The notes beneath the pieces were generated by a model. It was not told the origin of the DNA and made no database searches. It worked only from the letters and a program-made list of their open reading frames with translations. Made by a program: the position numbers and the translations under genes. Positions 17,550 through 25,771 of a stretch of DNA of 64,000 nt are shown piece after piece. The stretch lies in assembly GCA_020634035.1 (NCBI GenBank), contig JACKCM010000006.1, positions 563,938 through 627,937 on the forward strand. The letters run 5' to 3'. The stretch comes from Candidatus Obscuribacterales bacterium (GTDB lineage: Bacteria > Cyanobacteriota > Vampirovibrionia > Obscuribacterales > Obscuribacteraceae). Each line of letters opens with the position of its first letter. The first letter of the stretch is position 1.

Positions 17550-18662
17550 CTAAATAGACTCGCTAAGGGAACGAACCGAAGCAAAGAGTGCATTCTCTTC
17601 AACAGCGGACTCTCCACTATCCCCAGATCCGGCACCCAGACCAAGAGCAAGAACAATCGCTACCATATCTTTGACCACAGCAGCCAATTCGCCCGGGTCT
17701 ATCGCCTGCTCGGCATCACTAATCGACTGATCCGGCCGATCATGCACTTCGAGCAACAATCCATCGGCGCCGCAAGCAATCGCAGCCCTCGACATAGGAC
17801 GCACCATAGCTCTAGAGCCGGTCGCATGACTGGGGTCCACAACCACCGGCAATCCGGACAGAGACTTCAGAAGAGGCACAGCACTCAAATCGAGGGTATT
17901 ACGCAATCGATTCTCGAAAGTCCGAATACCGCGCTCACAGAGAATTAGCTGTTCGTTGCCTTCCTTCAAAATATATTCGGCTGCGTACAAAAACTCATCG
18001 ATGGTGGCGGACATGCCTCGCTTCAACAAGACAGGTCTGCCCAGCCGCCCGACTTCACGAAGCAGCTCATAGTTGTACATATTGCGGGTGCCAATCTGCA
18101 GTATATCGGCGAATTCCGCCACGGTCTCCACTTTGTCCGGAGAAAGGACTTCGGTAACGATCGGCAAACCTGTGCGCTTAGAGGCTTCCTTGAGATACTC
18201 GAGCCCTTCTTCTTTCAGACCCTGAAACTCATAGGGACTGGTTCTGGGCTTGAAGGCACCGGCACGCAAAACGCTGGCACCGGCTTCTTTTACCGAAGCA
18301 GCTACTTCTAGAATATGTTCAGCGCTTTCTACCGAACAGGGACCGGCCATAACCAGAGGCATATGTCCCGATCCGATGAAACTCGGCTTCAGAGACTTAC
18401 CCGCGGAAGAAGCAGAGATGGCGACACTTTTATCTTTTATAGAAGATGCAAGAGAATAGCCTGCGGCGAGTCTAACCGCCTTCACCACCCCTTCAATCTG
18501 GGTGAATCGATGATTGGGCTCCTCGCTGACATCGCTTTTGAGAACGATCACAGCCCGACCCGACGTCCGAACAAGCTGAGCATTTATCCCCAGTTCATGC
18601 AGTCTGTCGAGCACTCTATCTTCGGATTCGCTATCCAGTTCAGGCTTTAGAATCAGTATCAA
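17550..18662 (-). CDS. aroF: 3-deoxy-7-phosphoheptulonate (DAHP) synthase, AroF type I-beta
   Basis: First enzyme of the shikimate pathway, condensing phosphoenolpyruvate and erythrose 4-phosphate. The 370-residue protein has the N-terminal ferredoxin-like regulatory domain (residues 1-70) of the type I-beta family and a KDO8P/DAHP synthase barrel: AGPCSVES, RAGAFKPRTSPYEFQG, IGTRNMYNYELL, LKRGMSATIDEFL and PVVVDPSHATG. A Ser/Glu-rich tail of about 40 residues is extra. The start is TTG with a weak ribosome site. Its 3' end is 20 bp from the repeat array, so transcripts would run into the hairpins. Confidence 0.93.
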   Translation of the reverse strand: MILILKPELDSESEDRVLDRLHELGINAQLVRTSGRAVIVLKSDVSEEPNHRFTQIEGVVKAVRLAAGYSLASSIKDKSVAISASSAGKSLKPSFIGSGHMPLVMAGPCSVESAEHILEVAASVKEAGASVLRAGAFKPRTSPYEFQGLKEEGLEYLKEASKRTGLPIVTEVLSPDKVETVAEFADILQIGTRNMYNYELLREVGRLGRPVLLKRGMSATIDEFLYAAEYILKEGNEQLILCERGIRTFENRLRNTLDLSAVPLLKSLSGLPVVVDPSHATGSRAMVRPMSRAAIACGADGLLLEVHDRPDQSISDAEQAIDPGELAAVVKDMVAIVLALGLGAGSGDSGESAVEENALFASVRSLSESI

Positions 18663-19031
18663 AACTAGCTGTAACCCCCGGAAACTCCCGGTTTATAAAG
18701 GATGACTGTCGATCATCGCATATTTTGTCAAGGTGTATGATTAGATATGCTACCGGTAATTAGAAATCTAGCGTCGCCCATCGCCGGGATCCCGCCCAGC
18801 TTCGAATTTTTAATGAAGATTAGCATGAAAGCCCCGGAATCCAAGCAGTAAACGTCTGTAAAGCAGCCAGAGGCAGCCCCCGGGGCAACTGAAGAGATTA
18901 CAGCCGGTCAGATTTGAATTAGCAGGAGAGTTTGAAAAAATTCTGTTAGAGAAGCTCCGATAAGCTAAAGTATGGTCAGGCTCGGTGCCCGCAGGTCGAA
19001 CTAAAATAAGGGCGAAAGAAAAAAAGTCGCA
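18663..19031. other. Long leader region before the membrane-protein/cobT operon
   Basis: About 370 bp between divergent aroF and the membrane gene at 19032. The stretch 18825-18915 is rich in short complementary G/C blocks (GCCCCGG at 18831, CCCCCGGGGC at 18877) and contains GCAACTG and AGCCGGTC, so a structured leader is possible. I could not fit it to the cobalamin riboswitch consensus. Confidence 0.35.
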
Positions 19032-20036
19032 ATGGCAGAACCGACGAAAGAGTATTTATTCCCCGAGCCTGTGGTCAAAGGACCAGGTCTGGACAAACTC
19101 GCCCTGGTTTTGAACGGCAGCTGGTGGTCGAGAACCTGGAATTTCATCTGGACCTTCCGCAAACAATCATTCAAGCCGGCTTTGTTTTGTTTAATCGGCG
19201 AATGTTGCATGTGGCTCAGTCTCTACCTTGGCTTTGCAGGTATTGTAGAGCGAAGCGCATCAGGAGAGCCGATAACAGAAGTTGATGATCTTCTTGGAAT
19301 GCTAGGTCAGGGACTTCTGATGATGTTTGTATTCGGAGGCTCCGCCCTGATTTTTGTCTGCCTCGGGGTCGGTTTGTGGATAGTGGTGCTCACAGGTTTC
19401 TGTCGAGCCTATTTGCAGGAACCTGCTCAGAATGAAACTCCGCCAGAGAATCTGCCAGAAAATCTTTCGAAGAATTTAGAAGATCGGCAAAGAGAAGCAG
19501 TCGAATTCGTAAAAGGAAGAAAGCTGTTTCTGCTTCTCGTGTGGATATTCTACTCATTGATAATGTTCATTCCGGCGACGGTCTTTTTCACCGCGTTTAT
19601 CCTTATCTATTTTTCAATCCCTGGCGCACTGCCTGTGCCTCCACCTTTCAGCCAGGAGGTTACCACCACTGCCTGGGTTGTAGGAGTAATAACGGCGATA
19701 ATTCTACTAAATCACTTTCTAATCGCCATGCCGCTTTCGTCCCTTTCTTACCGGTCCTCAAGAAAAGTGGCTCTCGATTCATTTTTTATGACCTTTAAAA
19801 CATTACCGGCGATATCAATCTTCTCGATATTGTTTATACTCTTCTGTTTGTTCTATTTATCCGGAGAGTTTGCCCTCTCTGCGTTCAACAGTATGAACCC
19901 CAGCGCTGCCAACTATTATGGACAATTGTTCTTTTTGCTTTTAAACGCCGCTTTCCATGCCGCAATTTCGATAGTTATCTGGCCGCTTGTTCTGGCTCTG
20001 CCCTGTGAATTGCTCCGAGGAGAGAAGAGTCAGTGA
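19032..20036 (+). CDS. Multipass membrane protein of unknown function
   Basis: A 334-residue protein with about six transmembrane helices (near residues 50-70, 95-130, 175-200, 220-240, 260-285 and 295-325), aromatic-rich and with a charged cytoplasmic loop around residues 135-170 (NLPENLSKNLEDRQREA). No family recognised. Its stop overlaps the GTG start of cobT (GTGA), so the two are probably translated together; a role in cobamide precursor handling is possible but only inferred from position. Confidence 0.65.
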   Translation: MAEPTKEYLFPEPVVKGPGLDKLALVLNGSWWSRTWNFIWTFRKQSFKPALFCLIGECCMWLSLYLGFAGIVERSASGEPITEVDDLLGMLGQGLLMMFVFGGSALIFVCLGVGLWIVVLTGFCRAYLQEPAQNETPPENLPENLSKNLEDRQREAVEFVKGRKLFLLLVWIFYSLIMFIPATVFFTAFILIYFSIPGALPVPPPFSQEVTTTAWVVGVITAIILLNHFLIAMPLSSLSYRSSRKVALDSFFMTFKTLPAISIFSILFILFCLFYLSGEFALSAFNSMNPSAANYYGQLFFLLLNAAFHAAISIVIWPLVLALPCELLRGEKSQ

Positions 20037-20713
20037 GCAATTTGATAAAAGTCATCAACGATCCCCACAATGGCATCGAACGCATTTTGAACCGCCTCGA
20101 GTCCGCCGGCAACACATCATTTCTGCTTTGCCTGGGCAGCACCATGACCAGCGACCTTGAAGGAATCTCAGCCGCCGGCGCCACTGCTGCCGATCGCAGA
20201 TTGACTCCAAGATTCGACGCCGAGGCACTGATGCTTGGCAGAACCGCAGACGGTAGCAACATACCAGTCTCGCCCTTCGGCATTGCATCACCGGTGGTGC
20301 TGACACGAGCCTGTCTCGACATTCTCAAAAGCGAACGTTTGATCATAGACTGTGGTACTTTCGCACCACCGCGGGTCGAAAAGATTCAGGTCGGTACATT
20401 GCCTGCCCAGTGCGTATCCTCCGGCAATGCCCTACCACTGGACCATGTCTATGATCTTTTCGAGCGCGGTCTCAAGATAGGCGCCAGGGCTGCCGCCGGC
20501 AAACAAGCAGTAATCATCGCCGAATGCGTCCCCGGTGGCACCACCACGGCGATGGCAGTGCTTACCGGTCTGGGTAATAGAGTCAGTGATTACATCTCCA
20601 GCAGTATCCCTGCCGGCGAAAAGGAGATGGACAACAAAAGACGCTTCATGCTGGTGAACGAAGGTCTAGAAAAAGCCGGACTGAAGTCGGAGAAAAAATC
20701 CTCGAAGAGCTAG
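20033..20713 (+). CDS. cobT: CobT (nicotinate-mononucleotide phosphoribosyltransferase), N-terminal part before a frameshift
   Basis: This reading frame covers about two thirds of the cyanobacterial/archaeal-type CobT (TIGR00303 family), which makes alpha-ribazole phosphate for the lower ligand of cobamides. Family features are SFLLCLGSTMTSDLEGISAAG, GRTADGSNIPVSP and ECVPGGTTTAMAVLTGLG. The frame ends at 20713 shortly after an A6 run (20693-20698); adding one A would join it to the downstream frame. Natural frameshift, slippage or sequencing error are all possible. GTG start overlapping the upstream stop. Confidence 0.8.
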   Translation: MSNLIKVINDPHNGIERILNRLESAGNTSFLLCLGSTMTSDLEGISAAGATAADRRLTPRFDAEALMLGRTADGSNIPVSPFGIASPVVLTRACLDILKSERLIIDCGTFAPPRVEKIQVGTLPAQCVSSGNALPLDHVYDLFERGLKIGARAAAGKQAVIIAECVPGGTTTAMAVLTGLGNRVSDYISSSIPAGEKEMDNKRRFMLVNEGLEKAGLKSEKKSSKS

Positions 20714-21183
20714 ATCCATTTATTTTGCTTTCAAAAGTCGGTGATCCCATGCAGCCAGTGGCGGCAGGTTGCGCCATAGGTGCTGCCGCCACAGCCACTG
20801 TTGTCCTGGCCGGCGGCAGCCAGATGCTGGCTGTTCATGAAGTGGCAGAAAAAATCGCCGCCAGCATGAAAGAAGAAAACCAGAAAAATTTCAAAGAGAA
20901 CTGCCTGGTGATAACCACCCGCTGGGTGGCTTATGATCCCAAGGCAGATACCCCAGCCCTGGCAAAAGCGCTTGATGCACCATTGGCCTGCACCACTTTC
21001 AGCCTGGGTGAATCTATTCATGATGGACTGAAAGCCTACGAAGAAGGTCATGTCAAAGAGGGAGTCGGCGCCGGTGCCAGCATCGCCCTGGCTAATCTGA
21101 TTGAAAAATCAGATCAAAAGACCCTGCTCGATGCAATAGATCGATCCTACAGCAGCCTGGTCTCCCCCGGAGATTCTGCTTGA
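20698..21183 (+). CDS. cobT: CobT, C-terminal part after the frameshift
   Basis: Coding sense resumes in the -1 frame directly after the A6 run and reads DPFILLSKVGDPMQPVAAG, then VVLAGGSQMLAVHEVA, which are the conserved C-terminal motifs of the CobT family. There is no ribosome site or likely start codon of its own (a TTG at 20725 is the first in frame), so this is the end of the same gene rather than a separate one. The two parts together would give about 383 residues. Confidence 0.8.
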   Translation: MLEELDPFILLSKVGDPMQPVAAGCAIGAAATATVVLAGGSQMLAVHEVAEKIAASMKEENQKNFKENCLVITTRWVAYDPKADTPALAKALDAPLACTTFSLGESIHDGLKAYEEGHVKEGVGAGASIALANLIEKSDQKTLLDAIDRSYSSLVSPGDSA

Positions 21184-21225
21184 ATTCACCCGAGAAGATC
21201 GTATTGAATCAGATAAGATTCAGGG

Positions 21226-21255
21226 CTAACCTAAACTGACCTAACCTAAACTAAC
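21226..21255. repeat. Two tandem 15-bp repeats between convergent genes
   Basis: CTAACCTAAACTGAC (21226-21240) is followed directly by CTAACCTAAACTAAC (21241-21255), one mismatch. They lie between the ends of cobT and the GGDEF gene and overlap the stop of the latter. A 6-bp hairpin TGAATC/GATTCA lies just upstream. Function unknown. Confidence 0.7.
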
Positions 21256-22744
21256 CCTGCTCTCCCGTGCCATCCAGAGAGATGCTATTGGGACCGTTCT
21301 CTTTGGCTTTCTGCAGAGCGACCTTAGCGTCCCGCAAGATAGTTTCAGGATTGAGGTCTTCCATATTGAACATGGCGCAGCCGATAGAGACAGTCACCTT
21401 CGGACCGGCGCTGGAGCCGTCCGGAGAGAAGGAATGTCCTTCGATAGCGGTGCGTACTTTCTCGGCAAGAACCCTGGCGCCATCACCATCGGTATTGGGC
21501 AGCACCACGGCAAACTCGTCACCGCTGTAGCGTGCCACAAGATCGCTTGATCTGGTGATATTCAAGAGCCGGTTGGCCACCGAGGTTAGAACGAAGTCTC
21601 CTATGTCGGTACCATGTTCCTGGTTAATGTCAGCCAATCCGTCGATGTCTACTATTGCCAGACCAACAGGCAACCTCTGCCGGAAAGAGAAGAGCAACTG
21701 TTGCTGCAAGAAGCCTATCAAGAACTCCAGATTATAAAGTCCGGTCAGAGAGTCGGCAGAAGCGCTGTAAGTAGCTTGCTTTTCGAGGACAGAGACCTTT
21801 TCACGACTGGCGAGTAGACCGTATATGGTGGCAAGGTCATTGCCCAGTCCTTCGTAGAAGCGCAGCAGTGCAGGCTCGAAGCCATCACCATCGCAGGTAC
21901 CGATGATAAGAGCACCAAGAAGACCTTCTTGAGAGTATAGAGGAAAGACCTCGAAACTCTCAATCGAATCTTTGCCTTTGTTCTCTTCACCGGCACTCAG
22001 GGTAAATTCCAGATCGCCGGCAAAAGAAAGTTCTTGCAAAACAGAATCTCTAATGGTGTCGGATTCGGTGACATTGACCCGATCCGATACTTTCAAAACC
22101 GCCCAGGGCGAAGCGCCATTTAAGACCACTCCGATGGCATCGGCAGGAGCGAGCGCTCCGGTGAGCCGGAAGAAACTTTCGAGAAATTCCAGTTTAGACT
22201 GAGCCGCCACCGATAGCATTCTGATCACTCCGGTGACCAGACGCGCTGTCAAGAGATCATCAACCAGATTGCCATAGCTCTTGAGGACATCTCTGGAATT
22301 GAGCGGATCATCGAAATAGCCGCTGGCGTTCTCAGGATTCCAGCCCATATCGTTAGAAAGTCCGACCAGATTGGCGATCAAAACCCCCAGAGACTCTTCA
22401 TCGCCGGACACCTCAGCCTGGCCGACGATCTCGTCAGGCATGGCCGCGGTAGACCAGAAAGCCCCCCGAATTTCACTATCCTCATCATCACAATGGACCA
22501 GACCAACCGGCAAAGACATCAGACCCAGGGATGTTTTGATGAAGGCGCAGAGTTGAAAGCCGCTCATATCAGGAAGCGAAGTGGTAGAGATGATGGCGCT
22601 GGCTCCATCCGAGACAAGCTCGTCAAGTGCATCGAAGGCGCCGTCACAATGCACCAGACGGACACCGTCTTCTACCTTCAGCTTCTTCTTATCCCAGGGG
22701 ACCTTCTTCGGGTCCGCTACTAAAATTACCTTGGTTTCAGTCAT
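21251..22744 (-). CDS. Diguanylate cyclase with pseudo-receiver and GAF-like region
   Basis: A 497-residue soluble protein. The N-terminal 110 residues resemble a receiver domain, but the acceptor position reads STTSLP, so it cannot be phosphorylated in the usual way. A GAF-like sensor follows (about 175-310), then a complete GGDEF domain: DSLTGLYNLEFL, active-site SGDEF and an inhibitory RxxD (RSSD) five residues before it, so c-di-GMP synthesis with product inhibition is expected. ATG at 22744 preferred to the GTG one codon upstream. Convergent with cobT. Confidence 0.85.
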   Translation of the reverse strand: MTETKVILVADPKKVPWDKKKLKVEDGVRLVHCDGAFDALDELVSDGASAIISTTSLPDMSGFQLCAFIKTSLGLMSLPVGLVHCDDEDSEIRGAFWSTAAMPDEIVGQAEVSGDEESLGVLIANLVGLSNDMGWNPENASGYFDDPLNSRDVLKSYGNLVDDLLTARLVTGVIRMLSVAAQSKLEFLESFFRLTGALAPADAIGVVLNGASPWAVLKVSDRVNVTESDTIRDSVLQELSFAGDLEFTLSAGEENKGKDSIESFEVFPLYSQEGLLGALIIGTCDGDGFEPALLRFYEGLGNDLATIYGLLASREKVSVLEKQATYSASADSLTGLYNLEFLIGFLQQQLLFSFRQRLPVGLAIVDIDGLADINQEHGTDIGDFVLTSVANRLLNITRSSDLVARYSGDEFAVVLPNTDGDGARVLAEKVRTAIEGHSFSPDGSSAGPKVTVSIGCAMFNMEDLNPETILRDAKVALQKAKENGPNSISLDGTGEQG

Positions 22745-22926
22745 CACTTATTATTTAAACCTGAACTTACACAAAGCATTTTACAGGGTAATTCGAATCT
22801 TGTTTGCCCTGCTAACGGCAAAGAACAATCAAAATCAACAGAGGAAGCCAGGATGATATGATCTGAGGCTGTTATTTATATGTAGTTACTCTTGCCAACC
22901 GCATAGCCGGGGCATCGGAAAACACC

Positions 22927-23172
22927 ATGCAAACCACTACCAGAACAGAAAACATGCCAATAAGCTTCAAACTCACCGAAGAGCAAGAACTGATCAGACA
23001 AATGGTGCGCGAAATCGCCCAGAAAGAATTCGCACCCAGAGCCGCCGAAGTGGATAAAAACCATCGCTTCCCCCGGGAGAACTGGGAACTGCTGGCGCCT
23101 CAGACCTCTGCGGACTGCCTTTTTCGGAAGAATACGAAGGCGCGGGCATGGACCATGTCTCATACGCAATAG
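22927..23172 (+). CDS. Acyl-CoA dehydrogenase, N-terminal part before a frameshift
   Basis: The frame encodes the start of an acyl-CoA dehydrogenase (KLTEEQELIRQMVREIAQKEFAPRAAEVD, then FPRENWELLA), after which the sense is lost at about 23097. In the neighbouring frame the family sequence continues as GLPFSEEYEGAGMDHV. A single base missing in the GCGCC at 23095-23099 accounts for the break. An alternative start ATG lies at 22954 (MPISFKL). Confidence 0.75.
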   Translation: MQTTTRTENMPISFKLTEEQELIRQMVREIAQKEFAPRAAEVDKNHRFPRENWELLAPQTSADCLFRKNTKARAWTMSHTQ

Positions 23173-24104
23173 TTGTAGAGGAGCTGGCCAAAGCCTGTGC
23201 TACCACCTCGGTGATGTATTCGGCCCATGTCTCTCTGACATCCTGTCCGATTGATGTTTTCGGTACCGATGAACAGAAGAAAAGATTTCTAGTGCCCATG
23301 AACCGTGGCGAGAAGCTCGGCGCTTTCTGTCTGTCAGAGCCCGGCTCCGGTTCCGATTCTGCTGCTGCGGTCTGCATGGCAGAAGACAAAGGCGACCACT
23401 TTATATTGAACGGTTCCAAAAACTGGATAACCAACGGTATCGAAGCGGATTATTATCTTGTCATAGCTCAGACCGACACATCGCTCAGGCACCGTGGTCT
23501 GGTGGCATTGATCGTCGAAAAAGGCTCGGAAGGCTTCACTTTCGGCAAACTCGAAGACAAACTCGGCATCAAAGGCTCTTCTACCTGTCAGACCATTTTT
23601 GAAGACACTCCGGTACCGAAAGCCAATATGCTCGGTCAGATTGGAGAAGGTTTCAAAGTCGCCATGGTCACCCTCGATGGTGGCAGAATAGGTATCGCCT
23701 CCCAGGCAGTCGGTATCGCCCAGGGCGCTCTTGATCATGCCCTCAAATATTCCAAAGAGAGAGAAGCCTTCGGTAAGCCGGTAAATGACTTCCAGGCAAT
23801 CAAACATATGTTCGCCACGATGCAAACCGAAATAGATGCGGCCAGACTGCTTACCTATCACGCCAGCGTGGCACAGGATAGAGGAGAGCGTTTCTCCCAG
23901 GAAGCAGCCCAGGCTAAACTCTACGCATCGGAGGTGGCCATGCGCTCCACGGTGAAATGTGTTCAGATCTTCGGCGGTTATGGGTATGTAACTGATTACC
24001 CGGCAGAGCGATATATGCGTGACGCTAAAATCACTGAGATCTACGAAGGAACTTCCGAGATCCAGAGACTGGTAATAGCTAGCAATTTGATAAAAGGAAA
24101 GTAG
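23097..24104 (+). CDS. Acyl-CoA dehydrogenase, main part after the frameshift
   Basis: The rest of the flavoenzyme that oxidises acyl-CoA to enoyl-CoA and passes electrons to ETF. It includes the flavin-binding LSEPGSGSD and NGSKNWITNG motifs, the C-terminal helical domain, FGGYGYVTDYPAERYMRDAK and YEGTSEIQR with the catalytic Glu of short/medium-chain enzymes. An ATG at 23148 (MDHVSYA) could serve as an internal start, but the protein would lack the N-terminal helical domain. It is followed after 3 bp by a J-domain gene on the same strand. Confidence 0.85.
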   Translation, partial: ASDLCGLPFSEEYEGAGMDHVSYAIVVEELAKACATTSVMYSAHVSLTSCPIDVFGTDEQKKRFLVPMNRGEKLGAFCLSEPGSGSDSAAAVCMAEDKGDHFILNGSKNWITNGIEADYYLVIAQTDTSLRHRGLVALIVEKGSEGFTFGKLEDKLGIKGSSTCQTIFEDTPVPKANMLGQIGEGFKVAMVTLDGGRIGIASQAVGIAQGALDHALKYSKEREAFGKPVNDFQAIKHMFATMQTEIDAARLLTYHASVAQDRGERFSQEAAQAKLYASEVAMRSTVKCVQIFGGYGYVTDYPAERYMRDAKITEIYEGTSEIQRLVIASNLIKGK

Positions 24105-24107
24105 TCT

Positions 24108-24950
24108 ATGAACTGGCAACCACCCCCTCCTCCTCCCCGTCCAGGTGCACCCGGCGGTCCCCAGCCAGGTGGTCCCGGACAACCGAGACAGATGCCGCCC
24201 GGAGGTGGTCAGCCCCAGGGTCAACCTGCCGGACAGCCACCCGGTGGTGGTGCTCCTCCTCAGGTAGCCCAGGGAGAGGAAGACTGGAGCAAGCTCAATT
24301 ACTACCAGTTGCTTCAGGTAAATAGAGAAGCCCACCCCACCATCATCCGATACGCCTACCGATTTCTGGCAGCGATGTACCACCCGGATAACTCCGAAAG
24401 TGGCGACGCCGACAAGTTCAGGACAATTACCGAAGCCTTCCGAACATTATCCGACGAAGGCAAACGGGCAGCCTATGATCTCTCCCTGCCTCCAGAAGGT
24501 GTTAGCAGCGGCGGTGCCCCCGGACAAGCCCCTTCAACCGGTCCGAAAGTGCATTCGGGCATTGGCAAAGGGCTTCCGAAAATACCGAAAACCGGTGTTT
24601 CCTGGAACGAAATCGAATTACGTCTGGCTATTTTGCAGATTCTGCTCGAAGCCAGAAAACAGAAGCCTAAATCCGGTGGTGCCAACCCCAAGATCATCAT
24701 GGATGTTCTGGGCACCGACGATATGGCCGGTGTCGAATTCGCCATCTGGTATCTGCGGGAGAAAGGCTATATCGAGATGGGAGAGAGACTCTTCATGATC
24801 TCTGCCGACGGTGTCGACTATATCGTCGACCAGCTCTCCAAGACCCAGATTCTCGACGGTGTGAGCGATACCGAGAAGAAGGTCACCAGTGTGAAAAAGA
24901 TCAATCCCACCGGAGCCAATCTGCCCGCCAAACCCGGACCCAATATGTAA
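24108..24950 (+). CDS. J-domain protein with Pro/Gly-rich N-terminus and winged-helix-like C-terminus
   Basis: A 280-residue co-chaperone-like protein. Residues 1-55 are almost only Pro, Gly and Gln; a J-domain follows (about 62-128) with the Hsp70-activating HPD motif in AAMYHPDN. After a Gly/Pro linker, residues 165-245 form helices and a hairpin (ELRLAILQILLEARK, FAIWYLREKGYIEMG) that look like a winged helix. The zinc-finger and substrate domains of DnaJ are missing, so it is a specialised J-protein. Good AAAGGAAAG ribosome site. Confidence 0.82.
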   Translation: MNWQPPPPPPRPGAPGGPQPGGPGQPRQMPPGGGQPQGQPAGQPPGGGAPPQVAQGEEDWSKLNYYQLLQVNREAHPTIIRYAYRFLAAMYHPDNSESGDADKFRTITEAFRTLSDEGKRAAYDLSLPPEGVSSGGAPGQAPSTGPKVHSGIGKGLPKIPKTGVSWNEIELRLAILQILLEARKQKPKSGGANPKIIMDVLGTDDMAGVEFAIWYLREKGYIEMGERLFMISADGVDYIVDQLSKTQILDGVSDTEKKVTSVKKINPTGANLPAKPGPNM

Positions 24951-24982
24951 GGGCTCGGTCCAGGGCAAGAGCAACTAGCAAT

Positions 24983-25741
24983 CTATATATTTTCTTCTTC
25001 GTTTATTTGCCAGCGAAAGGTTTTGCGGTGCCATTTTGTCAGACCGTGAATTTGAATCGCCTCTTTATGGGCTTTACTCGGATAGCCCTTATTAGAATGC
25101 CAGAGATATTGCGGATATTTTTCGGCAAGCTCTTTCATAAGACCGTCGCGATAGACCTTCGCCACCACCGATGCGGCTGCAATCGAGGCAGAATGACTGT
25201 CCCCTTTTATAACCGTAATCTGTTTTATGTCCTTAAAATCAATACGCTTATTGCCGTCGACCAATAAAACAACCTCCTCAAGTTCATAAGGCAGCCGGGA
25301 GAGCAAATCGGTCACAGCCTTTTTCATGGCTAACAGACTGGCTTTCAGTATATTGATTCGATCAATCTCTTTTGCCGAACATTCGGCGATGGCATATTCA
25401 GCACCGTCTCCAGAGCGAATATGGACCGAGAGCTTTTCACGAATTTCGTGAGGCAACTTTTTGGAATCGTCTAAATCCGCCAGCTCCATATTAAAAAGAG
25501 TATCGCAAGAGAGCTCTTTGAGCATTACTGCTGAAGCCACCACCGGACCGGCCAGGCAGCCCCGGCCCACCTCATCGACTCCGATTACAGCTCTGGGCTG
25601 ACGTTTAAAAAGCTCGAGCTGACCGCCGGCGGCACCGTATATAATATCGCGGTCGAATTTGAGCAGCGCTTCGATTCTTTTCTCTTGCTTTTTCTTCCGA
25701 CTCTTATTCTTGTTAGTTTTTCTTCTGGCAGACTGAGGCAT
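24983..25741 (-). CDS. rnhB: Ribonuclease HII
   Basis: Removes RNA from RNA-DNA hybrids and misincorporated ribonucleotides. The 252-residue protein has the catalytic motif VIGVDEVGRGCLAGPVV and the later acidic VLLVDG; GDSHSASIAAASVVAKVYRD is the conserved RNase HII helix. About 45 N-terminal residues before the core are Lys/Arg-rich and not part of the minimal enzyme. It is the last gene of the rplS-rbgA-rnhB operon, 30 bp after rbgA. Confidence 0.95.
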   Translation of the reverse strand: MPQSARRKTNKNKSRKKKQEKRIEALLKFDRDIIYGAAGGQLELFKRQPRAVIGVDEVGRGCLAGPVVASAVMLKELSCDTLFNMELADLDDSKKLPHEIREKLSVHIRSGDGAEYAIAECSAKEIDRINILKASLLAMKKAVTDLLSRLPYELEEVVLLVDGNKRIDFKDIKQITVIKGDSHSASIAAASVVAKVYRDGLMKELAEKYPQYLWHSNKGYPSKAHKEAIQIHGLTKWHRKTFRWQINEEENI

Positions 25742-25771
25742 CGACTGTGAAAGTTCCGTTTCTAATTGAGA

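Noticed and set aside
18830..18885. Bacterial SRP (4.5S) RNA
   Set aside because: The GGAATCCAAGCAG stretch looks a little like the SRP loop, but the invariant GGAAGGAAGCAGC-type core is absent.
18813..18930. Cobalamin riboswitch
   Set aside because: GCAACTG and a GGAATCC are present, but the distance between them is too long and the B12-box and GGTG elements do not fit. Kept only as a possible structured leader.
20033..21183. Programmed -1 frameshift in cobT
   Set aside because: The site reads G-AAA-AAA, not a full slippery heptamer, and I see no clear downstream stem. An indel or slippage is simpler.
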